Source: an uncultured Ruminococcus sp. (GTDB taxonomy: Bacteria; Bacillota; Clostridia; Oscillospirales; Ruminococcaceae). Taken from it: a stretch of 5,726 nt of DNA. Below are positions 1 to 5,677 of the stretch, one piece after another; the first letter of the stretch is position 1, and each line of letters begins with the position of its first letter. The notes under the pieces were generated by a model. That model had not been told where the DNA came from, did no database searches, and saw nothing but the letters and a program-made list of their open reading frames with translations. The translations under genes and the position numbers were made by a program. The stretch covers positions 1 to 5,726 of the forward strand of contig UQEM01000151.1 in assembly GCA_900540005.1 (NCBI GenBank), written 5' to 3'.

Positions 1-76
1 TAAAATTTATGCTCGAAAATCTGCATATTATCTTAGTGTCAACACTCCCTAAATTGATTCATACGTTATTAAAATA

Positions 77-106
77 ATTATAGCATTTTAGTGCTATATG
101 TGTCAA
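77..106 (-). promoter_or_regulatory. Strong leftward sigma-A/sigma-70 promoter
   Basis: Read on the minus strand, there is a perfect -35 box TTGACA (101-106), an 18-base spacer and a perfect -10 box TATAAT (77-82). The -10 box is preceded by TGC, which makes it an extended -10. Transcription would start near position 70 and run out of the left edge of the window, so the gene served is not visible. An inverted repeat, TATAGCA/TGCTATA, covers most of the spacer and part of the -10 box. Confidence 0.72.
79..98. repeat. Inverted repeat overlapping the leftward promoter
   Basis: TATAGCA (79-85) and TGCTATA (92-98) are perfect 7-base arms around a 6-base centre. The repeat lies in the spacer and overlaps four bases of the -10 box of the leftward promoter, where a repressor would typically bind. 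A second short palindrome, AGTGT-CA-ACACT (35-46), lies downstream in the presumed leader. Both are AT-rich and short, so chance is a real alternative. A role as operator is inference. Confidence 0.35.
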
Positions 107-187
107 TGCTCATTTTACATAGAAATTCAAGCCAAAATCGGTCATATTGCCAAAAAGCAGAAAGTGAAAATATAACAATATATAATC

Positions 188-862
188 TCACCTGCGGCTT
201 CCACAGGAGTTTTTTGTGTATGCAAAGGCACAGTTCTCGCGCATATTGCAGATCGCACAGCCCCTTGCTCCGCGGTTAAGCTTTGAATCGGATATGCCGA
301 TTATCGCTGTAACCGACTTTGACGGCAGCAGGAGCATACTGTCGGTAAGCGTCAGCCCTATCCTTCGCTGAGCGTTCAGAGCGCGCAGGATATCCCCTTG
401 CAGCGTGATCGGCAGATCTCCGTATCCGGGGCTGAATCTCCACGTTCTGTACGGAGCGTCAATACGCTGAAAAATCTCGTCCTCTGCATTGTTGCAGACC
501 TGTTCGATAGCCGCGCTGCAAAGGCAGTCCGCCGCGAGAGACTCCGCCATGTCCGTTACAGCAGTCTGACGGATAAGCTTATCCGCCTCCCCCGACAGAG
601 TTGCCGCGAGGATCACGGCTTTTGTGCAGCCACTCAGATGCTTTCTGATCGACTCCCCTGTAAAAAGTGACGGAATGCTGTCTAAGCGCACTCCGCCCTC
701 CTCAAAGGAAATATCCGTAACAATGTAAACGTAGTTCGGACGAACCGTCCTGCGCACTATCGGCTCTACCCTGTCAAGAAGCTCCAGTACCGCACCGTCC
801 GGCGCACCCTTTACGCCCATGTAGCGAGCCGCCTCGTCCTTGTCGATCGGTCTTAGCTCCAT
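188..862 (-). CDS. Vitamin B12-dependent methionine synthase activation-domain protein (stand-alone)
   Basis: This 224-residue protein resembles the C-terminal reactivation domain of MetH, encoded as a separate gene. In that family the domain binds S-adenosylmethionine and docks on methionine synthase to re-methylate cob(II)alamin after the cofactor oxidises. The supporting motif is WRFSPGYGD (141-149), which fits the RxxxGY SAM-binding signature with R142, G146 and Y147. The segment LLLPSKSVTAIIGIS (177-191) is also family-like. The catalytic, folate and cobalamin modules of full MetH are absent, so the partner enzyme must be encoded elsewhere. The C-terminus carries a cysteine cluster, C202, C205, C211 and C220. 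The start codon shares one base with the metF stop (TAATG), with a weak GGGTGA upstream, so translation is probably coupled to metF. Separate activation proteins of this kind are known, for example in Thermotoga. Family assignment is confident; the corrinoid partner is inferred. Confidence 0.85.
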   Translation of the reverse strand: MELRPIDKDEAARYMGVKGAPDGAVLELLDRVEPIVRRTVRPNYVYIVTDISFEEGGVRLDSIPSLFTGESIRKHLSGCTKAVILAATLSGEADKLIRQTAVTDMAESLAADCLCSAAIEQVCNNAEDEIFQRIDAPYRTWRFSPGYGDLPITLQGDILRALNAQRRIGLTLTDSMLLLPSKSVTAIIGISDSKLNRGARGCAICNMRENCAFAYTKNSCGSRR

Positions 863-1722
863 TATTCACCCAGTACGCCCGACACGGCTTCGCTGATCTT
901 CCGCGCAACATAGGCATTATTCATCGAGTAGAGGTGGATTCCGTCAACGTCGCTTGCCGCAAGGTCTACTATCTGATTTATAGCGTAGGCAATTCCCGCA
1001 TCGCGCATAGCTTCGGGATTCTGACCGTACTTTTGCATGATTTTCACAAACTTGTGCGGCAGGCTTGCTCCGCAGGTAGTGACCATTCTCTCGATCTGGT
1101 TCTTGTTGACCACGGGCATGATACCCGCTTCGATTGGCACATTTATTCCAGCCTTGACCGCCTTGTCGCGGAAATTGTAGAAATATTCATTATCGAAGAA
1201 AAGCTGTGTTATCAGGTGATCTGCGCCTGAATCCACCTTTTTTCTGAGGTTCTCGATATCCTCGTCAAGCGTTTCGGAGTCCGGATGTCCCTCGGGGTAG
1301 CAAGCGCCTGCAACGTCAAATTCTCCCCTCGTCTTTATGTAGGGAATAAGGTCGCTTGCGTGGCTGAATTGCTTTACCGGCGTAATATCGGGGTTGAGGT
1401 CGCCTCTGAGAGCGAGGATATTCTCGATCCCGCGGCTTTTTGCCTCATCGAGAGCCGAATCTATCTCCTCCTTGGTAAAATTAATGCACGGGAGGTGGAG
1501 CATCGGTATAATGCCGTTTTCACTGATCTTGGAGGCAATATCGAGTGCATAGCGGCTGTTTCCGCTGCCGCCTGCGCCGAATGTAACGCTGATGAAGTCG
1601 GGGTGGATATCGCCCAACTCCTCAAGTGTCTTGTATATCACGTCAACTGAACTGGTCTTTTTCGGAGGGAACACCTCAAGCGAAAATATGGTTTTCTTGT
1701 CAAATAATTCTCTGATTTTCAT
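862..1722 (-). CDS. metF: 5,10-methylenetetrahydrofolate reductase
   Basis: This 286-residue protein has the length of a bacterial single-domain MetF, a flavin-dependent TIM barrel that reduces methylene-THF to methyl-THF in the cytoplasm, the methyl donor for methionine synthesis. The N-terminal FSLEVFPPK (13-21) holds the conserved catalytic Glu (E16, equivalent to E28 in E. coli). SVTFGAGGSG (45-54) is the family's glycine-rich segment. NILALRGDLN (101-110) carries the folate/flavin-contacting Asp (D108), and ITQLFFDN (171-178) carries the conserved Gln (Q173). The start is supported by AAGGAG (1730-1735), seven bases before the ATG. Only 18 bases separate it from ung upstream, and its stop overlaps the start of the methionine synthase activation gene, so all three are probably cotranscribed. 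I saw no SAM or cobalamin riboswitch before it, and the gap is too short to hold one. No sign of damage. Confidence 0.95.
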   Translation of the reverse strand: MKIRELFDKKTIFSLEVFPPKKTSSVDVIYKTLEELGDIHPDFISVTFGAGGSGNSRYALDIASKISENGIIPMLHLPCINFTKEEIDSALDEAKSRGIENILALRGDLNPDITPVKQFSHASDLIPYIKTRGEFDVAGACYPEGHPDSETLDEDIENLRKKVDSGADHLITQLFFDNEYFYNFRDKAVKAGINVPIEAGIMPVVNKNQIERMVTTCGASLPHKFVKIMQKYGQNPEAMRDAGIAYAINQIVDLAASDVDGIHLYSMNNAYVARKISEAVSGVLGE

Positions 1723-1740
1723 AAATTAACTCCTTGATAT

Positions 1741-2412
1741 TTAATCTATCGACCAATCTATCTCACTCATTCCGTTTGCACGCAGAAACGCATTGCACTG
1801 AGAGAAATGCCGACATCCGAAAAATCCGTTGTATGCCGAGAGCGGACTCGGGTGAGCCGATTTGAGCACGAGGTGTGCCTTGTTGGTTATGAACTGCTGC
1901 TTTGACTTGGCGTCTCCGCCCCAAAGCATGAACACCATCGGCTTTTCGCGCTCGTTAAGCAGCTTTATTACATCGGTAGTGAAGTTTTCCCAGCCGAGAC
2001 CGTGGTGGCTGCGTGCGCAGTTAGCTCTCACGGTCAGGACGGAATTGAGCAGCAGAACGCCTTCCTGCGCCCATTTCGTGAGATCACCATGCTTGCCAAG
2101 ATTATCAATGCCTACATCGTCGCGGATCTCCTTGAAAATATTCACGAGTGACGGCGGCGGAGCAACTCCCTTACGCACTGAAAAACTTAGCCCGTGAGCC
2201 TGACCCTCGCCGTGATATGGATCCTGACCGATTATAACGCACTTTACATCATTATATGACGTAAGTTTCATTGCGTTAAAAATATCGTACATTCCGGGAA
2301 ATATCCGCTGTGTGCGGTATTCGTTAATGAGATTCTGCCTAAGTCGCAGGTAGTAATCTTTCTTGAATTCGTCTTTCAGCAGTTCGTCCCAATCATTATT
2401 AAAATTAACCAT
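1741..2412 (-). CDS. ung: Uracil-DNA glycosylase, family 1
   Basis: Ung excises uracil from DNA after cytosine deamination or dUMP misincorporation, starting base excision repair. With the start chosen here it has 223 residues, the usual family-1 length. Motifs appear in order: the water-activating loop GQDPYHG (62-68, catalytic D64), the proline loop PPPS (85-88), LLNSVLTV (121-128) with the uracil-contacting Asn (N123), and the DNA-intercalation loop HPSPLS (187-192, H187). I chose the ATG at 2410-2412 because AGAGG lies five bases upstream (2418-2422) and the protein then begins MVNFNNDW, close to the usual Ung N-terminus. An in-frame ATG at 2443-2445 would add 11 residues, but it sits in the loop of a GC-rich hairpin and lacks a good ribosome binding site. 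The gene leads an ung-metF-activase group, only 18 bases from metF. Confidence 0.95.
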   Translation of the reverse strand: MVNFNNDWDELLKDEFKKDYYLRLRQNLINEYRTQRIFPGMYDIFNAMKLTSYNDVKCVIIGQDPYHGEGQAHGLSFSVRKGVAPPPSLVNIFKEIRDDVGIDNLGKHGDLTKWAQEGVLLLNSVLTVRANCARSHHGLGWENFTTDVIKLLNEREKPMVFMLWGGDAKSKQQFITNKAHLVLKSAHPSPLSAYNGFFGCRHFSQCNAFLRANGMSEIDWSID

Positions 2413-2417
2413 AACAA

Positions 2418-2422
2418 CCTCT
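2418..2422 (-). promoter_or_regulatory. Ribosome binding site deciding the ung start
   Basis: AGAGG on the minus strand lies five bases (TTGTT) before the ATG at 2410-2412. It favours this start over the upstream in-frame ATG at 2443-2445, which is inside a hairpin loop. Confidence 0.6.
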
Positions 2423-2436
2423 GAATTTACAAAATA

Positions 2437-2455
2437 GGGCGGCATACAGCCGCCC
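2437..2455 (-). terminator. GC-rich hairpin, probable Rho-independent terminator after the DUF2500-like gene
   Basis: On the minus strand GGGCGGC and GCCGCCC form a perfect 7-base-pair stem around the loop TGTAT, followed by TATTTTGT. It begins 7 bases after the stop codon of the DUF2500-like gene, the normal place for an intrinsic terminator. The T-tract is short and interrupted, so termination may be partial. It ends only 24 bases before the ung start, so readthrough could be what expresses ung, or the hairpin could act as an attenuator or mRNA-stabilising structure. Confidence 0.65.
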
Positions 2456-2462
2456 GTGAACT

Positions 2463-2939
2463 TTAGTTATAAACCGTGTCCTCGTAAAATTTGAACTTTA
2501 CAAGCGTATTTCTCTTATATGTAAGTGAACCTTGCTGATTGAACGGAACCTTGTTGTAAGCTTCGGGCGAACACTCTATTTTCAGCTTCTGTCCCTTGCG
2601 CGTAACAAAAACAAGCTCATAGTACGCGTCAACAAGCTTTTCCTGACCCGTACTCTCGATTATGCGGAGTCGGTCGTCACTCTTACGGATAAGTGTAGCC
2701 ATTTCAACAATAGGCTCGGAGGTTCTCTTTTGCACAAACTCTTTTTCAGCATTGTGCTGTCTGTCCGTCTGTCGCTGAGTACCCGAAGGCGACTCTCCGT
2801 CCTCGTCAGATTGTTCCTCAAGGAAAAATGACAATAATTTTCTGAACGGACTCTTTCCGCTAAAAATAATGATTACCAGTATCAGTATTACTGCAATCGC
2901 AGCGAGAAGAATCAGCAGATTTTTTAGTGGTTCTGACAT
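2463..2939 (-). CDS. Membrane-anchored DUF2500-like protein
   Basis: A 158-residue protein of unknown function. Residues 6-27 form one strong hydrophobic segment with few charges before it, followed by basic residues (K29, R33, K34), suggesting an N-terminal anchor with the rest in the cytoplasm. Residues 41-70 are an acidic to polar, low-complexity linker. The C-terminal part (about 79-150) reads like a small beta domain: ATLIRKSDDR, AYYELVFVTRKGQKLKIE, then GSLTYKRNTLVKF. The pattern of a Tyr-rich strand, a G-x-K/R turn and a G-x-LTY strand resembles the DUF2500 family by eye; no search was run. It starts 19 bases after the galE stop, with AAAGG (2953-2957) 13 bases before the ATG, a slightly long spacing. 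It is probably cotranscribed with galE and ends at a hairpin. No function can be assigned from the sequence. Confidence 0.7.
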   Translation of the reverse strand: MSEPLKNLLILLAAIAVILILVIIIFSGKSPFRKLLSFFLEEQSDEDGESPSGTQRQTDRQHNAEKEFVQKRTSEPIVEMATLIRKSDDRLRIIESTGQEKLVDAYYELVFVTRKGQKLKIECSPEAYNKVPFNQQGSLTYKRNTLVKFKFYEDTVYN

Positions 2940-2958
2940 TAATGTCTATTTTCCTTTC

Positions 2959-3972
2959 TTAGTTAATACCGTCGGGATTGAGCTTTGTGAAATTCCAACT
3001 GTCCTCACACATCTCATCAATTCCGAGTTTGGCTGTCCAGCCGAAAAGCTCCTTAGCTCTGGAAGCGTCAGCGAAACAGGTTGCAATATCACCAGCACGG
3101 CGGGGAGCGATCCTATACGGGATCGGCTTTCCGCAAGCCTTTTCGTAAGCCGCAACAACTTCAAGCACGCTCGAACCGTTGCCTGTTCCAAGATTTACAG
3201 CCTCAAAGCCCTTGTGCTTTGCAGCGTAGTCGATAGCGCATACATGACCTGCCGCAAGGTCACAGACGTGAATGTAGTCTCTCACACCTGTTCCGTCAGG
3301 AGTATCATAGTCGTTGCCGAAAACATTTAGCTGTTCAAGCTTACCCGAAGCGACCTGAGCAATATAAGGAACAAGGTTGTTCGGAATACCGTTGGGGTCT
3401 TCGCCAAGGAGTCCGCTCTTGTGCGCACCAATGGGGTTGAAATAGCGGAGCGCAACTGCACCGAACTCGCTGTCAGCCACGCAAACGTCACGCAAGATCT
3501 GCTCGATCATAACCTTAGTATAACCATAGGGGTTCGTTGCAGAAGTAGGCATATCCTCGGTGTACGGAGCCTTGTTATTCATTCCGTAAACTGTCGCAGA
3601 GGACGAGAAAACAATTTTCTTACAGCCGTGCTCGCGCATGACCCTAAGCAGGATCAAAGTACCGTAAATGTTGTTTGTGTAATATTCAAGCGGTTTCTGG
3701 ACGGATTCACCGACAGCCTTAAGGCCTGCAAAGTGAATCACCGCGTCTATTTCGTTCTCGTCAAAAATTTTCGTTGAAGCCTCATAATCGCAGATGTCCG
3801 CCTTGTAAAACTGTACGGATCTTCCGCTGATCTTCTCAATTCTTCTTACTGCTGCTTCCTTGGAGTTACTGAGATTATCCATGATAATAACCTCATAGCC
3901 GTTTGCAAGCAGCTCAACGCAAGTATGGCTTCCAATAAATCCGGAACCGCCGGTTACAAGTATTTTTCCCAT
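2959..3972 (-). CDS. galE: UDP-glucose 4-epimerase
   Basis: A 337-residue short-chain dehydrogenase-type enzyme, full length for GalE, which interconverts UDP-glucose and UDP-galactose with bound NAD. It serves galactose use by the Leloir pathway and supplies UDP-galactose for surface glycans. The Rossmann motif TGGSGFIG (7-14) is followed by D32 for the NAD ribose. IHFAGLKAVGES (79-90) is typical of GalE. The catalytic residues are present: the SSSATVYG segment (123-130) with S125, and Y149-x3-K153 in NPYGYTK, the same Tyr and Lys numbers as in E. coli GalE. RYFNPIGAH (176-184) and RDYIHVCDLA (231-240) add support. The start is fixed by AGGAGG (3978-3983), five bases before the ATG. No galK or galT lies beside it, so a biosynthetic role is at least as likely as galactose catabolism. 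It has its own promoter at 4002-4030. Confidence 0.96.
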   Translation of the reverse strand: MGKILVTGGSGFIGSHTCVELLANGYEVIIMDNLSNSKEAAVRRIEKISGRSVQFYKADICDYEASTKIFDENEIDAVIHFAGLKAVGESVQKPLEYYTNNIYGTLILLRVMREHGCKKIVFSSSATVYGMNNKAPYTEDMPTSATNPYGYTKVMIEQILRDVCVADSEFGAVALRYFNPIGAHKSGLLGEDPNGIPNNLVPYIAQVASGKLEQLNVFGNDYDTPDGTGVRDYIHVCDLAAGHVCAIDYAAKHKGFEAVNLGTGNGSSVLEVVAAYEKACGKPIPYRIAPRRAGDIATCFADASRAKELFGWTAKLGIDEMCEDSWNFTKLNPDGIN

Positions 3973-3977
3973 ATGGA

Positions 3978-3983
3978 CCTCCT
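3978..3983 (-). promoter_or_regulatory. Consensus ribosome binding site of galE
   Basis: AGGAGG on the minus strand, five bases (TCCAT) before the galE ATG. A full consensus match that fixes the start codon. Confidence 0.85.
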
Positions 3984-4001
3984 AAAAATTTTTTCAATGC
4001 T

Positions 4002-4030
4002 ATTATAACACAAAAGAATGAATAAATCAA
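4002..4030 (-). promoter_or_regulatory. galE promoter
   Basis: On the minus strand: -35 box TTGATT (4025-4030, four of six consensus bases), a 17-base spacer and a perfect -10 box TATAAT (4002-4007), preceded by TGT as an extended -10. Transcription would start near 3995, leaving a leader of about 20 bases with the AGGAGG site. No operator or riboswitch is visible in so short a leader. Confidence 0.75.
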
Positions 4031-4067
4031 CAATACAGAGAAAAAATTTTCGGGTTGGGAGCTTTTC

Positions 4068-4096
4068 TTGCAAAATCGCCAAATTTATGCTATACT
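4068..4096 (+). promoter_or_regulatory. Promoter of the TtcA-family gene
   Basis: On the plus strand: -35 box TTGCAA (4068-4073), a 17-base spacer and -10 box TATACT (4091-4096), preceded by TGC as an extended -10. Transcription would start near 4103, about 28 bases before the ATG. The TTG of this -35 box is also the first base triplet of an in-frame extension of the coding region. Because it lies upstream of the expected transcript start, it is not the real start codon. The promoter diverges from the galE promoter, the two -35 boxes being 37 bases apart. Confidence 0.72.
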
Positions 4097-4119
4097 GATA
4101 GTGCTGATTTCAGATTTTC

Positions 4120-4125
4120 AGGAGG
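4120..4125 (+). promoter_or_regulatory. Ribosome binding site deciding the TtcA-family start
   Basis: AGGAGG lies five bases (CTGTT) before the ATG at 4131. This is a full consensus site and sets the start there rather than at the in-frame TTG at 4068. Confidence 0.88.
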
Positions 4126-4130
4126 CTGTT

Positions 4131-4862
4131 ATGCAAAAAATTCTTGGATATTTACGAAAAGCCGTTCAAAGATACGATATGCTCAGTGACGACGACCGCG
4201 TCTGTGTCGGAGTTTCCGGCGGCAAGGACAGCGTTGTTCTTCTCTATGGGCTGACACTGATGAAGCGTTTTATAGGGATCGATTATCAGGTTGTCGGTCT
4301 CACTCTTGACCCGAATTTTGGCGGAGTTCAGACAGATTATTCGCCCGTTGCAGACTTTTGCGCAACTCATGACATTGAGTATCACGTTGTGCAAACGCAA
4401 ATCGGTGAAATAGTTTTCGATATTCGCAAAGAGCCGAATCCTTGCAGTCTCTGCGCAAGAATGCGCCGCGGAGCTTTACACAATTACGCCGTGGAACTTG
4501 GCTGCAATAAGATCGCGCTCGGACATAACTACGACGACGCTGTTGAAACTTTCATCATGAATCTTTTCACCGAAGGAAGGATCGGCTGTTTTTCGCCGAC
4601 TAATCCGCTCGAAAACATGGGACTCGAATTAATTCGTCCGCTTGTCCTCGCGCCGGAACGTGAAATACGAAAGGCTGCACGAAAGAATGAACTGCCAATA
4701 GTTAAGTCAAAATGTCCCACAGACGGTCACACCAACCGACAGCGAACCAAGGAGTTCCTTGCGGAAATGGAACGAAAAGACCGCGGCTTCAAGGACAGGA
4801 TATTCGGGGCGATGTGCCGCGGAAATATCGACGGCTGGGGCGGCTCAGAAAATCAAACATAA
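4131..4862 (+). CDS. TtcA-family tRNA 2-thiocytidine biosynthesis protein (PP-loop ATPase)
   Basis: With the ATG at 4131 the protein has 243 residues. It belongs to the N-type ATP pyrophosphatases that adenylate a tRNA base before sulfur is added; the TtcA branch makes 2-thiocytidine at position 32 using a [4Fe-4S] cluster. The PP-loop SGGKDS is at 29-34. The CSLCARMRRG segment (105-114) holds the paired cysteines C105 and C108, and C195 in KSKCPTDG would be the third cluster ligand. GHNYDDAVET (131-140) and the tail TNRQRTKEFLAEME (201-214) also match TtcA rather than the tRNA-Ile lysidine synthetase TilS, with which such proteins are often confused. Firmicute members of this family are mostly untested, so the exact modified base is not certain and I give no symbol. 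It is monocistronic, with its own promoter and a terminator overlapping its stop codon. Confidence 0.88.
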   Translation: MQKILGYLRKAVQRYDMLSDDDRVCVGVSGGKDSVVLLYGLTLMKRFIGIDYQVVGLTLDPNFGGVQTDYSPVADFCATHDIEYHVVQTQIGEIVFDIRKEPNPCSLCARMRRGALHNYAVELGCNKIALGHNYDDAVETFIMNLFTEGRIGCFSPTNPLENMGLELIRPLVLAPEREIRKAARKNELPIVKSKCPTDGHTNRQRTKEFLAEMERKDRGFKDRIFGAMCRGNIDGWGGSENQT

Positions 4863-4893
4863 AAAAATCCCCTCCTTACGGAGAGGATTTTTT
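4862..4893. terminator. Bidirectional Rho-independent terminator between convergent genes
   Basis: The arms A6-TCC-C-CTCC (4862-4875) and GGAG-A-GGA-T6 (4880-4893) form a 14-position stem with a single C-A mismatch and a TTAC loop. An A-run on the left and a T-run on the right mean it works in either direction. On the plus strand it ends the TtcA-family gene and begins within its stop codon (4860-4862). On the minus strand it lies 28 bases past the stop of the converging surface-protein gene. Confidence 0.9.
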
Positions 4894-4921
4894 ATTTATT
4901 GAAGCAATTTGGAATAATTAA

Positions 4922-5677
4922 TTATTCCTCGTCCTTTCTTCTGAGAACGAATGCAGTACCAACTGCAACTGCAAGACCTGCAACTGCAACGCCTACGCCT
5001 GCAACGCCTGTCTTAGGTGAGTTACCAGCGGGCTTAGCTGTTGTAGTGGGCTTAGCTGTTGTAGTGGGCTTAGCTGTAGTTGTTGTGCCGGGCTTAGCTG
5101 TTGTAGTTGTGCCAGGCTTAGCTGTTGTAGCTGCTGTAGTAGTTGTTGTAGTTGTTGTCTCAGGAGCAGCTGTTGTAGTTGTTGTTGTCTCAGGCTCCTC
5201 TTCCTTGATGTAGATGTAGCCGTCAGCCTCAGGGTGATCAGCAAGCTTAGGATCGGGATTTGTGTTTGTTGAGTTGTAGATACCCTTTGTGAAGAGGTAA
5301 GCTTCGTTGTTCTTAGAATCAGCTGTCTCAGCAAGAGCGTTGTCATTCTCGTCATTACCAGCCATTCTGAAGATATCGCCATCCTGTGCCTCAACATCGA
5401 GGTAGTAAACATCGCCAGGCTGAGCATCAGCAGGAACAGTTACATCAAATGTAAGGAATGTACCATTCTTACCCTTGTTGCGATCGCCAGCAGTTGTAAT
5501 AACAAAACCGCTGCCGTTCTCAACGAGAGCATAACCAAGCTTGCTTGTTGCAGAGCCGAGTGTAGCAACTTCGGCATCCTCGTTAGGAACGAGTTTAAGA
5601 CGTGAGTCAAAGTTGAAATGCATACCTGTTGATGCAAAGAAAGCCTCAGCAGAATTACTGTTAAGCTCTACAGATAC
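4922..5677 (-). CDS. Cohesin-like cell-surface protein with Thr-rich linker and C-terminal sorting signal (N-terminus missing)
   Basis: A 251-residue C-terminal fragment, numbered here from its first genomic codon (Val). Residues 1 to about 157 look like a cohesin-type beta-sandwich: VSVELNSN, GMHFNFDSRLKLV, GTFLTFDVTVPADAQPGDVYYLDV. Cohesins bind dockerins in cellulosome-like complexes, though many ruminococcal cohesin-like proteins have no proven partner. Residues 158-218 are an extracellular linker of Glu/Pro and long Thr runs with TTTAKP repeats. SPKTG (220-224) is followed by a hydrophobic segment (225-245) and the charged tail RRKDEE, an LPXTG-like layout for sortase anchoring, although the first motif residue is Ser rather than Leu. 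The reading frame runs straight into sequencing adapter at 5678, so the signal peptide and any earlier domains are lost. The GTG at 5690-5692 and the residues MYKRQ are adapter, not gene. Domain assignment is by eye. Confidence 0.75.
   Translation of the reverse strand, partial: VSVELNSNSAEAFFASTGMHFNFDSRLKLVPNEDAEVATLGSATSKLGYALVENGSGFVITTAGDRNKGKNGTFLTFDVTVPADAQPGDVYYLDVEAQDGDIFRMAGNDENDNALAETADSKNNEAYLFTKGIYNSTNTNPDPKLADHPEADGYIYIKEEEPETTTTTTAAPETTTTTTTTAATTAKPGTTTTAKPGTTTTAKPTTTAKPTTTAKPAGNSPKTGVAGVGVAVAGLAVAVGTAFVLRRKDEE
5030..5137 (-). repeat. Tandem repeats encoding the Thr/Ala/Lys/Pro linker
   Basis: The plus-strand motif GGCTTAGCTGT recurs with starts spaced 18, 18, 24 and 24 bases apart (units beginning near 5030, 5048, 5066, 5090 and 5114). 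On the coding strand these give TTTAKP twice and then the longer (G)TTTTAKP units. All periods are multiples of three, so copy-number change would keep the frame. Further right the coding turns into near-pure Thr runs (to about 5195). Confidence 0.85.

Noticed and set aside
1..26. Start of a leftward gene at the ATG in 24-26
   Set aside because: Only eight codons are in the window, and the nearest Shine-Dalgarno-like AGGGAG is 18 bases away, too far to support a call.
107..187. Terminator for the ung-metF-activase transcript
   Set aside because: I found no GC-rich hairpin followed by a T-run after the stop at 188-190. Only AT-rich sequence and a chance direct repeat of GCCAAAA (131 and 149) are there.
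1723..1740. SAM, cobalamin or other methionine-related riboswitch upstream of metF
   Set aside because: Only 18 bases separate metF from ung and they hold just the ribosome binding site. No long structured leader is present before ung either.
2413..2445. Longer Ung N-terminus from the ATG at 2443-2445
   Set aside because: The codon lies in the loop of a GC-rich hairpin with no good ribosome binding site, and the later ATG at 2410-2412 has one and gives the usual protein length.
5030..5200. CRISPR array or minisatellite suggested by the repeated GGCTTAGCTG motif
   Set aside because: The units are 18-24 bases with no unique spacers, and they encode an in-frame Thr/Ala/Lys/Pro linker of the surface protein.
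4899..5213. Plus-strand open frame rich in Val, Ala and Gly opposite the surface-protein gene
   Set aside because: It is the complementary-strand shadow of the Thr-repeat linker, has no good ribosome binding site and resembles no family.
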